Shown in pieces: positions 9,094 through 17,869 of a DNA stretch of 64,000 nucleotides. Position numbers and translations under genes: made by a program. The notes beneath the pieces were generated by a model. That model worked only from the letters and a program-made list of their open reading frames with translations. It was not told where the DNA came from and ran no database searches. The DNA comes from Clostridia bacterium (lineage in GTDB: Bacteria; Bacillota; Clostridia; TANB77; CAG-508), in contig JAFTJF010000013.1 in NCBI GenBank assembly GCA_017456555.1, forward strand, positions 137,890 to 201,889. Direction: 5' to 3'. Each line of letters opens with the position of its first letter. The first letter of the stretch is position 1.

Positions 9094-10200
9094 ATGGGAA
9101 AAAAGCAACTTAAAAATACAGAATGGATAGTTCTTATTGTAAGTGTGACTTTAGCGATTATTGGCCTTGTAGCATTGTTTTCTGCAACTCAAAATACAGA
9201 GCTTGCAGAATTCAAAAAACAAATACAATGGTTATTAATAAGTATACCGTTTTTAATACTAGCAGCATCAATAGATTATAATGTTATTGTTAAATTTTCA
9301 ACTTTAGCTTATATAATACTAATAGTCCTGCTTATAGGGGTTTTATTTACAGAACCAATAAATGGAGCAACAAGCTGGTTTAAAATAGGTGAATCGTTTT
9401 CATTTCAACCCTCTGAACTTGGAAAAGTTATAACAATTTTATTCCTAGCATTTATAATGAATAAAATGCAATTAAGAGGTAGAGATGAAATAAATAAAAT
9501 ATGGAAATTAATAATAATACTTATATTTGCTGCAATTCCACTTGGGTTAATAATTATAGAACCAGATTATGGTACAGCACTTGCTTATTTTGTGGCAATT
9601 GTGTTTATGATATTTACATCAGGAATAGATAAAAGATATATACTGTTAGCTTTAATAGCTCTTGCAATCGCTGCACCAATTGTTTACAACAATTTGCCAG
9701 AACATGCGTTGGAAAGAATACAAGTATTTTTAAATCCAGAAGACTATCCAAGAACTGGTGGTTATAATATAATCCAATCAAAACTTGCAATTGGAGCAGG
9801 TGAAATTTTCGGAATGGGATTGCTAAAAGGAAATCAAACACAACTTGGATTCTTGCATCCAAAAACAACAGACTTTATATTTTCTGTAATTGGAGAAGAA
9901 TTAGGATTTGTTGCAACAGGTGCAATTACAATTTTATATATAGTGTTAGTTACAAAATCAATATATATAGCTAAAACAGCCAAAGATAATATTGGTTCAT
10001 ATATAGCAATAGGAATTGCCGGAATATTCTTTTTCCATATGACTGAAAATATAGGAATGACAATTGGTTTATTACCGATAACTGGTGTACCATTACCATT
10101 TGTAAGCTATGGAGGAAGTTCACTTGTAACAAACTTTATATGTATAGGATTATTATTAAATATAAGTAGTAGAAGACAAAAAGCAATTTTAGTAGAATAG
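9094..10200 (+). CDS. rodA: SEDS-family peptidoglycan polymerase (RodA type)
   Basis: A 368-residue polytopic membrane protein with about ten hydrophobic helices. SEDS hallmarks are FQPSELGKV, IIEPDYGTALAYF and GVPLPFVSYGGSS. SEDS proteins polymerise lipid II into glycan strands together with a class B PBP. The position after minD-minE is that of rodA in many Clostridia; FtsW or SpoVE function is less likely but not excluded. It begins 12 bases after minE, behind GGAG. Confidence 0.9.
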   Translation: MGKKQLKNTEWIVLIVSVTLAIIGLVALFSATQNTELAEFKKQIQWLLISIPFLILAASIDYNVIVKFSTLAYIILIVLLIGVLFTEPINGATSWFKIGESFSFQPSELGKVITILFLAFIMNKMQLRGRDEINKIWKLIIILIFAAIPLGLIIIEPDYGTALAYFVAIVFMIFTSGIDKRYILLALIALAIAAPIVYNNLPEHALERIQVFLNPEDYPRTGGYNIIQSKLAIGAGEIFGMGLLKGNQTQLGFLHPKTTDFIFSVIGEELGFVATGAITILYIVLVTKSIYIAKTAKDNIGSYIAIGIAGIFFFHMTENIGMTIGLLPITGVPLPFVSYGGSSLVTNFICIGLLLNISSRRQKAILVE

Positions 10201-10209
10201 AAAATAGTG

Positions 10210-10246
10210 CTGCGTTCTGGCTTTCAAAAGTTGAACGCAGTTTTTG
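10210..10246 (+). terminator. intrinsic terminator of minDE-rodA
   Basis: An 8-bp stem CTGCGTTC (10210-10217) / GAACGCAG (10233-10240) is followed by TTTTTG, immediately after rodA. Confidence 0.88.
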
Positions 10247-10337
10247 TTTAAATAGAATAATTAAATTTATAAAATATAAAAATCTACAGTTATAATGCAT
10301 GAACTGTTATAGCAATAATTTAAGGATGGAGTATCAT

Positions 10338-11312
10338 ATGTATCTTAAAAAATTAAAGATTGGAAATGTAGAATTAGAGAATAATATAATATTAGCGCCA
10401 ATGGCTGGAGTAACAGATTTACCTTTTAGAAAAATTTGTAAAAAATATGGTAATCCGGGACTAGTTTGCAATGAAATGGTAAGTTCAAAAGCAATTGTTT
10501 ATAAAGATGAAAAAACACTTACAATGATAAAAAATGATGAAGAGAAAAGACCAATATCAATGCAAATTTTTGGAAGTGAGCCAGAAGTTATGGGGGAATC
10601 ATCTAAATTTATGTGTGATTATACAGATATTTTAGATGTTAATATGGGATGTCCAGCTCCAAAAGTTGTAAAAAATGGTGATGGAAGTAGAGTATTATTA
10701 GACCTTGATTTAGTAAAAAGAATAACAGAAGAGGTGGTTAAAAATTCTACTAAACCTGTAACAGTAAAAATAAGAAAAGGCTGGGATTCAAATCATATTG
10801 TAGCAGTCGAAGCTGCAAAAATTATTGAAGCAGCAGGCGCTGACGCAATAGTAATTCATGGAAGAACTAGAGATGAATTTTATTCTGGTCAAGCAGATTG
10901 GAATATAATAAGAGAAGTAAAGAACGCAGTAAAAATTCCAGTTATTGGAAATGGAGATATAAAATCAGAAGAAGATGCAAAAAGGATGTTTGAAGAAACA
11001 GGCGTAGATGGAATTATGATTGGTAGAGCTTCACTTGGAAATCCTTGGATTTTTAAACAAATTGCCTACTATTTAGAAACTGGAGAAAAATTACCAGAAA
11101 TTTCAGCAGAGGAAAAATATAATGTTATTTTAGAACATTTTGATTTGCTTTTAAAAGAAAAAGGGGAGTATACAGCAACTCGTGAAATTAGAAAACATAT
11201 TGCATGGTATGTGAAAGGTATGCCTAATGCGACAGTAATTAGAGATAAAATTAATTCAGTAGAATCTGAAAGTGATTTCAAAAATATTTTAAAAGAATAT
11301 TTTAATTTATAA
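10338..11312 (+). CDS. dusB: tRNA-dihydrouridine synthase (DusB-like)
   Basis: FMN-dependent enzyme that reduces uridines in tRNA. LAPMAGVTDLPFR opens the TIM barrel, MGCPAPKV carries the catalytic cysteine, and VIGNGDI plus IMIGRASLGNPWIF bind FMN. I start the protein at ATG 10338 (MYLKKLKIG) because AAGGATGGAG lies 7 bases upstream; an ATG at 10299 lacks such a site. This gives 324 residues, normal for the family. A hairpin terminator follows. Confidence 0.93.
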   Translation: MYLKKLKIGNVELENNIILAPMAGVTDLPFRKICKKYGNPGLVCNEMVSSKAIVYKDEKTLTMIKNDEEKRPISMQIFGSEPEVMGESSKFMCDYTDILDVNMGCPAPKVVKNGDGSRVLLDLDLVKRITEEVVKNSTKPVTVKIRKGWDSNHIVAVEAAKIIEAAGADAIVIHGRTRDEFYSGQADWNIIREVKNAVKIPVIGNGDIKSEEDAKRMFEETGVDGIMIGRASLGNPWIFKQIAYYLETGEKLPEISAEEKYNVILEHFDLLLKEKGEYTATREIRKHIAWYVKGMPNATVIRDKINSVESESDFKNILKEYFNL

Positions 11313-11339
11313 TAAAATCTAAATAAGAAAATATAATTA

Positions 11340-11369
11340 ATCGAGTAGAATTTTCTATTCGATTTTTTT
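11340..11369 (+). terminator. intrinsic terminator after dusB
   Basis: A stem of ATCGAGTAGAA (11340-11350) with TTCTATTCGAT (11353-11363), one G-T pair, is followed by a run of T. Confidence 0.8.
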
Positions 11370-11418
11370 GATTTTGAGGATGATTTTTGTCTCCGTCTCC
11401 AAAATCATGGAGGTTTTT

Positions 11419-12012
11419 ATGAAGAAAAAAATTGTGTTTATTTTTGCTATAATTTGTATTACTGTTTTTTTGATTTTTTATTATATTTTTTTGAGAAGTG
11501 GTAATAATAAATTTAGAAATCAAAATGAATTGCTAGAAGATATTTTTGAAAAGTTAGAATCTTATGAAGCAAATGTTGATGTAACTATAAAAAGCAATAA
11601 AAATGAAAATTTATATAATATGATTCAAATAGTGGATGAAGATTATTCAAAGGTGATATTAAATTCGCCAGAGAATGTGAAAGGATTAACCTTAGAGATT
11701 AAAGATGGTAATCTAATAATCTCAAATGAAAGTGCCAATTTTATAAAAGAGTTTAAAAATTATAAATCGGTTGTTAACAATTCATTGTTTTTAAGTTCTT
11801 TTATAAAGGATTTTGAGAATAATGAATCCACAATTTATGAAGAAAATGGGGAAATCCTTATTGAAATATTATTAGAAAATGAAAATACATATAAAAAAAT
11901 AAAAGTACTATATTTAGATAAAGAAAAAAAGTTACCTAAGAAATTAATAATTAAAGATAATACCCAAAATATTAATACAAGCATAATATATAATGATATA
12001 AAAATTAAATAA
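11419..12012 (+). CDS. membrane-anchored LolA/GerS-like protein
   Basis: The ATG at 11419 follows ATGGAGG and gives 197 residues; an earlier in-frame ATG (11368) is inside the terminator region and unlikely. The N terminus is KKK plus a hydrophobic stretch (residues 5-25) without a lipobox cysteine, so it is a membrane anchor or uncleaved signal. The rest is beta-rich with the pattern ([20 protein letters not shown]) of clostridial LolA-like proteins such as GerS, a germination-linked factor; this assignment is by pattern only. It precedes mazF by 55 bases and may be co-transcribed with it. Confidence 0.6.
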   Translation: MKKKIVFIFAIICITVFLIFYYIFLRSGNNKFRNQNELLEDIFEKLESYEANVDVTIKSNKNENLYNMIQIVDEDYSKVILNSPENVKGLTLEIKDGNLIISNESANFIKEFKNYKSVVNNSLFLSSFIKDFENNESTIYEENGEILIEILLENENTYKKIKVLYLDKEKKLPKKLIIKDNTQNINTSIIYNDIKIK

Positions 12013-12067
12013 TTTTAATATCTTTAGCAATTCTATTCTATATGCAAATTTAATAGGAGAGAAAATT

Positions 12068-12418
12068 ATGGTAATAAAAAGAGGAGATATGTTTTATGCG
12101 GATTTGAGTCCAGTGGTTGGTTCTGAACAAGGTGGGGTTAGACCTGTTTTGATAATACAAAATGACACTGGAAATAAATATAGTCCGACTGTTATTGCTG
12201 CTGCTATTACATCACAGACTGGAAAAAATAAATTGCCTACTCATATAGAAATAGGGTCAAGTGATAATGGATTAAAATCAGATTCTGTAGTTTTAGCAGA
12301 ACAAATTAGAACAATAGACAAAAGCAGGTTAAAAGAGAAAATAGGGCATATTGCAGATACAGAAGTTATGAATCAAGTTAATAATGCTATTGGTATTAGC
12401 TTCGGTTTAGATAATTAA
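12068..12418 (+). CDS. ndoA: MazF/EndoA-family mRNA interferase
   Basis: 116-residue type II toxin of the PemK/MazF fold. [19 protein letters not shown] and RPVLIIQND are the conserved N-terminal strands, followed by [11 protein letters not shown]. These ribosome-independent endoribonucleases cut single-stranded RNA at short motifs. GGAGAG precedes the ATG. No antitoxin gene (EndoAI/MazE, about 90 residues) is visible in the 55 bases upstream or next downstream, so it is either an orphan or uses a remote antitoxin. The terminator at 12424 ends the unit. Confidence 0.9.
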   Translation: MVIKRGDMFYADLSPVVGSEQGGVRPVLIIQNDTGNKYSPTVIAAAITSQTGKNKLPTHIEIGSSDNGLKSDSVVLAEQIRTIDKSRLKEKIGHIADTEVMNQVNNAIGISFGLDN

Positions 12419-12423
12419 ATTAT

Positions 12424-12480
12424 AAAAGTAAGGATTATTTAATGAATATAAAATTCATTTTTGATTATCCTTACTTTTTT
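12424..12480 (+). terminator. intrinsic terminator after ndoA
   Basis: A 12-bp stem AAAAGTAAGGAT (12424-12435) / ATCCTTACTTTT (12467-12478) with a T-rich tail. Confidence 0.85.
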
Positions 12481-12550
12481 GTTTATAAAATAAAAAAAGT
12501 TGATGCTTTGAAAATTAAAAGATTTTAGAAGAATTAATTTGAGTAAACTA

Positions 12551-12579
12551 TTGAAAAACTGCTGATATTCTTATATAAT
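12551..12579 (+). promoter_or_regulatory. sigma-A-type promoter of asnS
   Basis: TTGAAA (12551-12556), 17 bases, TATAAT (12574-12579). The leader holds an AT-rich hairpin AATTTCTAA (12587-12595) / TTAGAAATT (12607-12615) followed by a T-run at 12623-12631. This could be a weak attenuator, but no T-box features are seen. Confidence 0.7.
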
Positions 12580-12649
12580 ACTAAAGAATTTCTAATAAAA
12601 TATTATTTAGAAATTTTAAACTAGTTTTTTTAATGGAGGAAAAAACTTT

Positions 12650-14041
12650 ATGGAAAATATAATTATTAAAGAATTATATAGAAATCAAGAAAACTACTGT
12701 GGAACAGAAATTAAAGTTTCTGGATGGGTTAGAACAGTTAGAGATTCAAAAACATTTGGATTTATTGAAATAAATGATGGTTCATTTTTCAAAAATTTAC
12801 AAATAGTTTTTGATAATACTTTAGCAAATTTTGACGAAATTTGTAAATTAACATTAAGTTCTTCAATAACAGTTGAAGGTGATTTAATTAAAACAGAAAA
12901 TGCAAAACAACCTTTTGAAGTAAAAGCTAAAAAAGTAGAAATTATAGCTCTTTCTTCACCAGAATATCCACTTCAAAAGAAAAGACATACAATGGAATAT
13001 TTAAGAACAATAGCTCACTTACGTCCTAGAACAAATACTTTTAATGCAGTATTCAGAGTACGTTCAGTTGCATCTTATGCACTACACAAATTTTTCCAAG
13101 AAAATAACTTTGTATATGTGCACGCACCAATAATTACAGGAAGTGATGCTGAAGGTGCTGGAGAAATGTTTAATTTAAATACATTTGACTTAAATAATGT
13201 TCCAAAAACAGAAGATGGACAAGTTGATTTTACAAAAGATTTCTTTGGAAAACCAGCTCATCTTACAGTAAGTGGACAATTAAATGTTGAAACATATGCA
13301 TTTGCATTTAGAAATGTTTATACATTTGGACCAACATTTAGAGCAGAGAATTCAAACACGGTAAAACATGCTGCAGAATTCTGGATGATAGAACCTGAAA
13401 TATGTTTTGCAGATTTAAAAGATGATATGGATTTAGCTGAAAGCATGTTAAAATATGTAATTAATTATGTATTAGAAAACTGCCCAGAAGAAATGGAATT
13501 CTTTAATAATTTTATAGATAAAACTTTACTTGAAAGACTTAATAATGTAGTAAATTCAGATTTCGGAAGAATTACTTATACAGATGCTGTTAAAGAACTT
13601 GAAAAACATAATGATGAATTTGAATATAAAGTATCTTGGGGAGTAGATCTTCAAACAGAACATGAAAGATATTTAAGTGAAAAAATCTTCAAAAAACCAG
13701 TATTTGTTACAGATTACCCAGCTGAAATTAAAGCTTTCTATATGAAACTTAACCCAGATGGAAAAACAGTTGCTGCAAGTGACCTTTTAGCACCTGGAAT
13801 TGGAGAAATTATTGGTGGAAGCCAAAGAGAAGATAACTTAGAAATTTTACAAAATAAAATAAAAGATTTAAATATGGATGAACAAGATTACTGGTGGTAT
13901 TTAGATTTAAGAAGATATGGAAGTGTACCACACGCAGGATTTGGTCTTGGATTTGAGAGATTAATGATGTATATGACAGGAATGCAAAATATTCGTGATG
14001 TTATACCATTCCCAAGAACACCAAAAAATTGTGAATTTTAA
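12650..14041 (+). CDS. asnS: asparaginyl-tRNA synthetase
   Basis: Class IIb synthetase charging tRNA-Asn (463 residues). An N-terminal OB fold ([20 protein letters not shown]) binds the anticodon. Motif 2 is [20 protein letters not shown] and motif 3 is [12 protein letters not shown]. The ending [10 protein letters not shown] is typical of AsnRS rather than AspRS. The chromosome also carries GatCAB, used here presumably for Gln-tRNA and perhaps Asn-tRNA. GGAGG is upstream. Confidence 0.96.
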   Translation: MENIIIKELYRNQENYCGTEIKVSGWVRTVRDSKTFGFIEINDGSFFKNLQIVFDNTLANFDEICKLTLSSSITVEGDLIKTENAKQPFEVKAKKVEIIALSSPEYPLQKKRHTMEYLRTIAHLRPRTNTFNAVFRVRSVASYALHKFFQENNFVYVHAPIITGSDAEGAGEMFNLNTFDLNNVPKTEDGQVDFTKDFFGKPAHLTVSGQLNVETYAFAFRNVYTFGPTFRAENSNTVKHAAEFWMIEPEICFADLKDDMDLAESMLKYVINYVLENCPEEMEFFNNFIDKTLLERLNNVVNSDFGRITYTDAVKELEKHNDEFEYKVSWGVDLQTEHERYLSEKIFKKPVFVTDYPAEIKAFYMKLNPDGKTVAASDLLAPGIGEIIGGSQREDNLEILQNKIKDLNMDEQDYWWYLDLRRYGSVPHAGFGLGFERLMMYMTGMQNIRDVIPFPRTPKNCEF

Positions 14042-14089
14042 ATTAATTATAAAATCAAAGTTTGCATATAATTAATAGATATGTATTAG

Positions 14090-14117
14090 AAGAGGAATAG
14101 CATTGGCTATTCCTCTT
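14090..14117 (+). terminator. hairpin terminator after asnS
   Basis: A perfect 12-bp stem AAGAGGAATAGC (14090-14101) / GCTATTCCTCTT (14106-14117). The T-tract is short and broken, so efficiency is uncertain. Confidence 0.65.
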
Positions 14118-14186
14118 TGAATTATTTCGTGATGAATCTAAATTAAAAACCTGATAATAAGAATGATTCAATATTTAGTTATAAAG

Positions 14187-14215
14187 TTGAATATTATGTA
14201 AATTTATGATATAAT
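14187..14215 (+). promoter_or_regulatory. promoter of the G+C-rich gene at 14248
   Basis: TTGAAT (14187-14192), 17 bases, TATAAT (14210-14215). The promoter is AT-rich and host-like, while the gene it drives is not. Confidence 0.7.
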
Positions 14216-14247
14216 ATAATTGCATCAAAAAACAAAGGAGATATATT

Positions 14248-14700
14248 ATGACGAAAACAACTGTATCGGCAATCAACTGGAAAGACTCTTTTCTTTCCCA
14301 CCCCTTTATCGCGATCGATGCCCTGCAACCGATTCATCAGCGGATCTTAATCAAGGAGCTCACTGATGACGGAGTACTGACCATTCTTCCGGCTCTGTCT
14401 TCGCAGATCAATGATGTTCTCGAACTGATGGAAGGCTGCTTTTCCAGCGATTCGAATATCGAGACTGTCCTGGCAGAATACTATGGAAAGGTTGTTCTGA
14501 AGGAAATCAAGTTCGATTTCAATGGCGTTGAAGCCAGCATCACCCGGGAAATGACTGCCAAGGATGCCAAGATTGAGTGGCTCAAAAAAGCTATTCGCAG
14601 CGGCTACAAAGGCGTTACGGGAAGATTGACTAGCAGCGAATGTCGAATTCTGACTGCTGATCCTGAAATCAAGGAACTGATCGAGAGATATCGTGCGTAG
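14248..14700 (+). CDS. foreign-looking protein of unknown function
   Basis: A 150-residue soluble protein that I do not recognise. It is visibly far richer in G+C than its neighbours and uses codons they avoid, for example CGG (14341 and 14545), CTG and GCC. No signal, membrane segment or known motif is seen; the C-terminal half is charged and helical (KDAKIEWLKKAIRSGYKG). It has its own promoter, AAAGGAG site and a strong terminator, so it is an autonomous single-gene insertion between asnS and a nitroreductase gene. Recent horizontal transfer is inferred. Confidence 0.7.
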   Translation: MTKTTVSAINWKDSFLSHPFIAIDALQPIHQRILIKELTDDGVLTILPALSSQINDVLELMEGCFSSDSNIETVLAEYYGKVVLKEIKFDFNGVEASITREMTAKDAKIEWLKKAIRSGYKGVTGRLTSSECRILTADPEIKELIERYRA

Positions 14701-14709
14701 CTGTAAGAA

Positions 14710-14743
14710 AAACCGTGTGTGGCGTGAGCCATACACGGTTTTT
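14710..14743 (+). terminator. intrinsic terminator of the 14248 gene
   Basis: A G+C-rich 14-bp stem AAACCGTGTGTGGC (14710-14723) / GCCATACACGGTTT (14728-14741), one G-T pair, GTGA loop and T tail. It is stronger and more G+C-rich than the neighbouring terminators and seems to have travelled with the gene. Confidence 0.9.
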
Positions 14744-14822
14744 ATATGTTTGTTTATATATAAATATTTGTATTAAAATAAAATTACAGTAATTCTAGAT
14801 ATCTAATTTTGTAGATAATTTA

Positions 14823-15341
14823 TTAAAATTTATTATAAAATGCAAATTCTTCAATTGTTTTTCTATCATTGTGTAATTTACTTGGATGAGCGTCTTCAGC
14901 TGGGTAGCCGATAGGCAAAATTGCAGCTAATTCATAGTTTTCAGGAATGTTATAAATTTCTCTTGCTTTTATTGGATCAAAAGCTCCAATCCAAGTAGCA
15001 CCTAAATCTAAATTAGTTACTTCTAACATCATATGTGTTGTTATTATACTCATATCAATAATTCCACCATCAGCACCATCACATCTTCTTTTCCAAGATT
15101 CATTTTTATCATAACAAATAAGCATTACTAATGGAGCATTCCAACCATAAGGTGTACAACCACCTAATTTTGAAAGCTCTTCTTTGTCAGTTAAAATTAA
15201 AATTTTTTGACTTTGTGAATTTCTTCCTGTAGGTGCTAAACGAGCTGCTTCTAAAATTTTATCGATTTTTTCTTGTTCGATTTCTTTTTCAGAAAAATAT
15301 CTACAAGAATATCTATCTTTTGCAAGTTGTAAAAAATCCAT
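14823..15341 (-). CDS. nitroreductase-family flavoprotein
   Basis: A 172-residue FMN-dependent nitroreductase-fold protein. RYSCRYF near the N terminus and ARLAPTGRNSQ bind the phosphate side of FMN, and the C-terminal half has GATWIGAFD followed by ILPIGYPAED. Substrate unknown; members reduce nitroaromatics, quinones or flavins with NAD(P)H. A good AGGAGG precedes the ATG on the minus strand. It is monocistronic, with no obvious functional neighbour. Confidence 0.9.
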   Translation of the reverse strand: MDFLQLAKDRYSCRYFSEKEIEQEKIDKILEAARLAPTGRNSQSQKILILTDKEELSKLGGCTPYGWNAPLVMLICYDKNESWKRRCDGADGGIIDMSIITTHMMLEVTNLDLGATWIGAFDPIKAREIYNIPENYELAAILPIGYPAEDAHPSKLHNDRKTIEEFAFYNKF

Positions 15342-15523
15342 ATAAATACCTCCTTATATATAAAACTATTATACAATTATTTAATAAAATTTGCTACAAA
15401 AAATTAATTATTAAGTATATTTGAAAAAAATGCAATATACAAATATTAAATAATGACTGGTATTATTTTAATAATATCAAATGAAAATATTAATTAAATG
15501 TTGTTAAAGAAAAATACAAAATG

Positions 15524-15552
15524 TTGCTAAAAGGCTATAAATGAGGTATAAT
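15524..15552 (+). promoter_or_regulatory. promoter of the 15607 gene
   Basis: TTGCTA (15524-15529), 17 bases, TATAAT (15547-15552). Confidence 0.65.
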
Positions 15553-15606
15553 AGAAGAGTAGAAAAGATTTTCATAATAAATATATATTAAGGAAGGGAT
15601 TTTATT

Positions 15607-16200
15607 ATGGGTCATATAATAAAAAATGTTTTAAAAATATTATTAGTACTTGCAATTATATGTGGATTAGGATTCATAGCATATAGATATAAAGAATTAA
15701 AAGAGGCTGGAAAATTAGAAGAAGTATTTGCTTCAAATAGCAGTTCAAGTGGAGAATTAGATCCTTCAACATTTACTGATTCAAGCTCTAGTTCTAGCTC
15801 AACTTCAGCTGAAGATAATAATAGCGAGAACAATGAAGAAACAAAAACAGATGATAGACAATTCGTAGTAGAAGAAAAAGACTATGAAGGATATTATAAT
15901 AAATTTATTTTCGATAATACTTTGTTGTTATATGAAGGAAATCAAACTAGTAGTGCGACATTAGAACTTGTTAATAGATTGATTCAAAATGTTGATGACC
16001 CAATGTATTCAAAACCAACAGTAGTACTAGAAAATATTGGTGGACTATCAGCTAATGAAGTAAATCAAAATGATTTTGAACAATATAAACAAGTATTAAA
16101 TGAATTTAAAAATGTAATAGGAAATAGCAAATATAATATTTCTTTTGAATATGCTAAGTTCTCAAGTATGGTAAATAAAATAATAATAACTAAAAAATAA
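15607..16200 (+). CDS. membrane-anchored protein with Ser-rich linker
   Basis: 197 residues: one N-terminal hydrophobic helix (about 7-27), a low-complexity linker very rich in Ser, Asp, Glu and Asn (about 42-82), then a compact 110-residue outer domain beginning near DRQFVVEEKDYEGYYN. The architecture is that of an exported anchored protein. I do not recognise the outer domain. AAGGAAGG precedes the ATG, with its own promoter and terminator. Confidence 0.7.
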   Translation: MGHIIKNVLKILLVLAIICGLGFIAYRYKELKEAGKLEEVFASNSSSSGELDPSTFTDSSSSSSSTSAEDNNSENNEETKTDDRQFVVEEKDYEGYYNKFIFDNTLLLYEGNQTSSATLELVNRLIQNVDDPMYSKPTVVLENIGGLSANEVNQNDFEQYKQVLNEFKNVIGNSKYNISFEYAKFSSMVNKIIITKK

Positions 16201-16225
16201 ATAATTGAATTATATAACAAATAAT

Positions 16226-16262
16226 GCTGGAGTTTGCGAAAGTGGACTTCAGCTTTTGTTTT
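16226..16262 (+). terminator. intrinsic terminator
   Basis: GCTGGAGT (16226-16233) pairs with ACTTCAGC (16246-16253), one G-T, followed by TTTTGTTTT. Confidence 0.75.
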
Positions 16263-16316
16263 ATTTTGAAAAAGCATTAATCACATTACTAGGAATAATT
16301 TAAAAAAAAGCAAGCG

Positions 16317-16345
16317 TTTACATAAGCATAAAAAGGTGTTATAAT
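16317..16345 (+). promoter_or_regulatory. promoter of the P-loop kinase gene
   Basis: TTTACA (16317-16322), 17 bases, TATAAT (16340-16345). The -10 box overlaps an in-frame ATG at 16344, which rules that ATG out as start. Confidence 0.75.
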
Positions 16346-16379
16346 GTGGGCACCCAATTTTATAGACGGAGGGATGACA

Positions 16380-17171
16380 ATGGGACTTTTAGTAGACTAT
16401 ATGAACCAAATTGTTGCTGAAGCCAGTAAAACAAAAGGTATCATAAGTCGAAAAACTATTTCCGAGTGGTTCGGAAACAAACAAGCGGTAAAACGGGATG
16501 GTTACAAGGATGTAATGGCTTTTGACACTAAGGCGGCAATTGTAGTAGTAGGTGTATCCTGCATTGGTAAATCTACCTACATTCAAAACTTTCTGAATCT
16601 TTATCCTCATATTAAGCTTATCTCATATGATGAAGCAGGCTACAAAAAAGCTCAAGAGGAGATGGAAGGAAAGGTTGTTTCAGAAATAAGAACTATCGAA
16701 ATCATCGAAGAAGAAATTCTCGAGAACAAGGAAGAATCCATTATTGTTGATTCAACATTTATTCAGCCTTATTCAAGAGCAGCTATGATGAGATTTTTGA
16801 CAGATCTTGGTTATGAAATCCATATGTTATATTTTTCGAAGGAATATACTGAAGCACACATTACTTCATGTTTGCTTAACAGAGCAATCGAGATTACTCT
16901 CTACGAGGATTATCTGAAGAAGATTGATGCTTCCAAGATGAATTTTAGAAAGCGACTTGAGGCTAGAAAAGGAATTTTCGAAAGATATGCACGGGAACAT
17001 GCAATAAGTGTTGAGGAACTAAAATCTAGGATGGTATCACATCCAACCACAATTACCACACTCCAGTATCTGGCAAATTGTTACAGGAACGAGGTTGAGG
17101 AACATAGAGTGTGGTGGCAGGAAAAGAGAGGGCTTTTTTTCTTGGGCGCTGACTACTGTTATGTACTCTAA
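16380..17171 (+). CDS. P-loop kinase / zeta-toxin-like protein, foreign-looking
   Basis: 263 residues from ATG 16380, chosen because GGAGGG (16368-16373) lies 6 bases upstream and the promoter -10 covers the longer start. Walker A is VVVGVSCIGKSTYIQNF, about 49 residues in; IIVDSTFIQPYSRAAMMRFL looks like the second acidic motif of the zeta-toxin/polynucleotide kinase group. It probably phosphorylates a small molecule or nucleic acid, substrate unknown. It is richer in G+C than its neighbours and uses CGG twice (16494, 16992). No epsilon-like antitoxin is adjacent. Single-gene unit with its own promoter and terminator. Confidence 0.7.
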   Translation: MGLLVDYMNQIVAEASKTKGIISRKTISEWFGNKQAVKRDGYKDVMAFDTKAAIVVVGVSCIGKSTYIQNFLNLYPHIKLISYDEAGYKKAQEEMEGKVVSEIRTIEIIEEEILENKEESIIVDSTFIQPYSRAAMMRFLTDLGYEIHMLYFSKEYTEAHITSCLLNRAIEITLYEDYLKKIDASKMNFRKRLEARKGIFERYAREHAISVEELKSRMVSHPTTITTLQYLANCYRNEVEEHRVWWQEKRGLFFLGADYCYVL

Positions 17172-17197
17172 AAGGCAGCTCAATAATTTGAGGCAAA

Positions 17198-17234
17198 AGA
17201 AGGCACTTTGAAAAAAGTGTCTTCTTTGTTTTTA
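17198..17234 (+). terminator. intrinsic terminator
   Basis: A 12-bp stem AGAAGGCACTTT (17198-17209) / AAAGTGTCTTCT (17214-17225) with a T-rich tail. Confidence 0.85.
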
Positions 17235-17263
17235 TAAAAATGTAAAAAAATTTTTACGAAAAA

Positions 17264-17295
17264 TGTAACCTTTGAAAAATTTTTGCTACTATATA
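17264..17295 (+). promoter_or_regulatory. predicted autoregulated ECF promoter
   Basis: TGTAACCTTT (17264-17273), 13 bases, TACTATATA (17287-17295). The same two blocks with the same 13-base spacing precede the second ECF gene at 23819. A GTAACC-type -35 is a common ECF pattern, so each sigma factor probably recognises this site. Confidence 0.75.
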
Positions 17296-17329
17296 GATAA
17301 AAGATATCTTATTTTTAAGGAGTTAACTC

Positions 17330-17854
17330 ATGAATGAAATAAGCAAACTAAGTAATTACATCTACAATAATAAATTAGATTTAGATAGGATAATAGACGA
17401 TTTTACTCCATATGTAAAAACTGTAATTAATAATATGGCTGGAAATCAATTAAGTTTCGAGGACAAAGAAGAAATATTGATAGATACATTTTTTGTGCTA
17501 TGGAAAAATAGAGATTGTAAAATAATGTATCTAGAAGCATATTTGGCAGGAATTGCAAGAAATTTAATAAAAGAAAGATTTAAAAAATTGAATATTACAT
17601 ATGACATAAGTGACTATGAAAATGTTATTGAATTTAATGATAACATTGAATTTTTTTCGGAGCAAAGAGAGAAATTGAGCAAATTAGAAATTGGCTATAA
17701 AGCTCTAAATGAAGAAGAGTTTAAGATTTTAACAATGTTTTATTATTCTTCTAAATCTATAAAAGACATAGCGAAATTGTTGAAACTTTCTGAAACAAAT
17801 GTAAAAACTAAGCTTTTTAGAATAAGAAAAAAGCTTAAGAAATTTTTGATGTAG
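17330..17854 (+). CDS. ECF-type RNA polymerase sigma factor (copy 1)
   Basis: 174 residues: region 2 at about 25-90 (EEILIDTFFVLWKN, AYLAGIARNLIKERFKK) and region 4 at about 118-172 (LNEEEFKILTMFYYSSKSIKDIAKLLKLSE). Group IV sigma factors redirect polymerase in response to envelope or other signals. AAGGAG precedes the ATG. The next gene, 16 bases on, is an anti-sigma-like membrane protein. It is clearly homologous to the factor encoded at 23819 within the mobile island. Confidence 0.88.
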   Translation: MNEISKLSNYIYNNKLDLDRIIDDFTPYVKTVINNMAGNQLSFEDKEEILIDTFFVLWKNRDCKIMYLEAYLAGIARNLIKERFKKLNITYDISDYENVIEFNDNIEFFSEQREKLSKLEIGYKALNEEEFKILTMFYYSSKSIKDIAKLLKLSETNVKTKLFRIRKKLKKFLM

Positions 17855-17869
17855 AAAGGAGATGATTTT

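Noticed and set aside
12481-12649. T-box riboswitch before asnS
   Set aside because: No specifier loop or T-box sequence; only a short AT-rich hairpin.
16344-16379. Longer start (MWAPNF...) for the P-loop kinase
   Set aside because: The ATG lies within the -10 box of the promoter, so it cannot be in the transcript.
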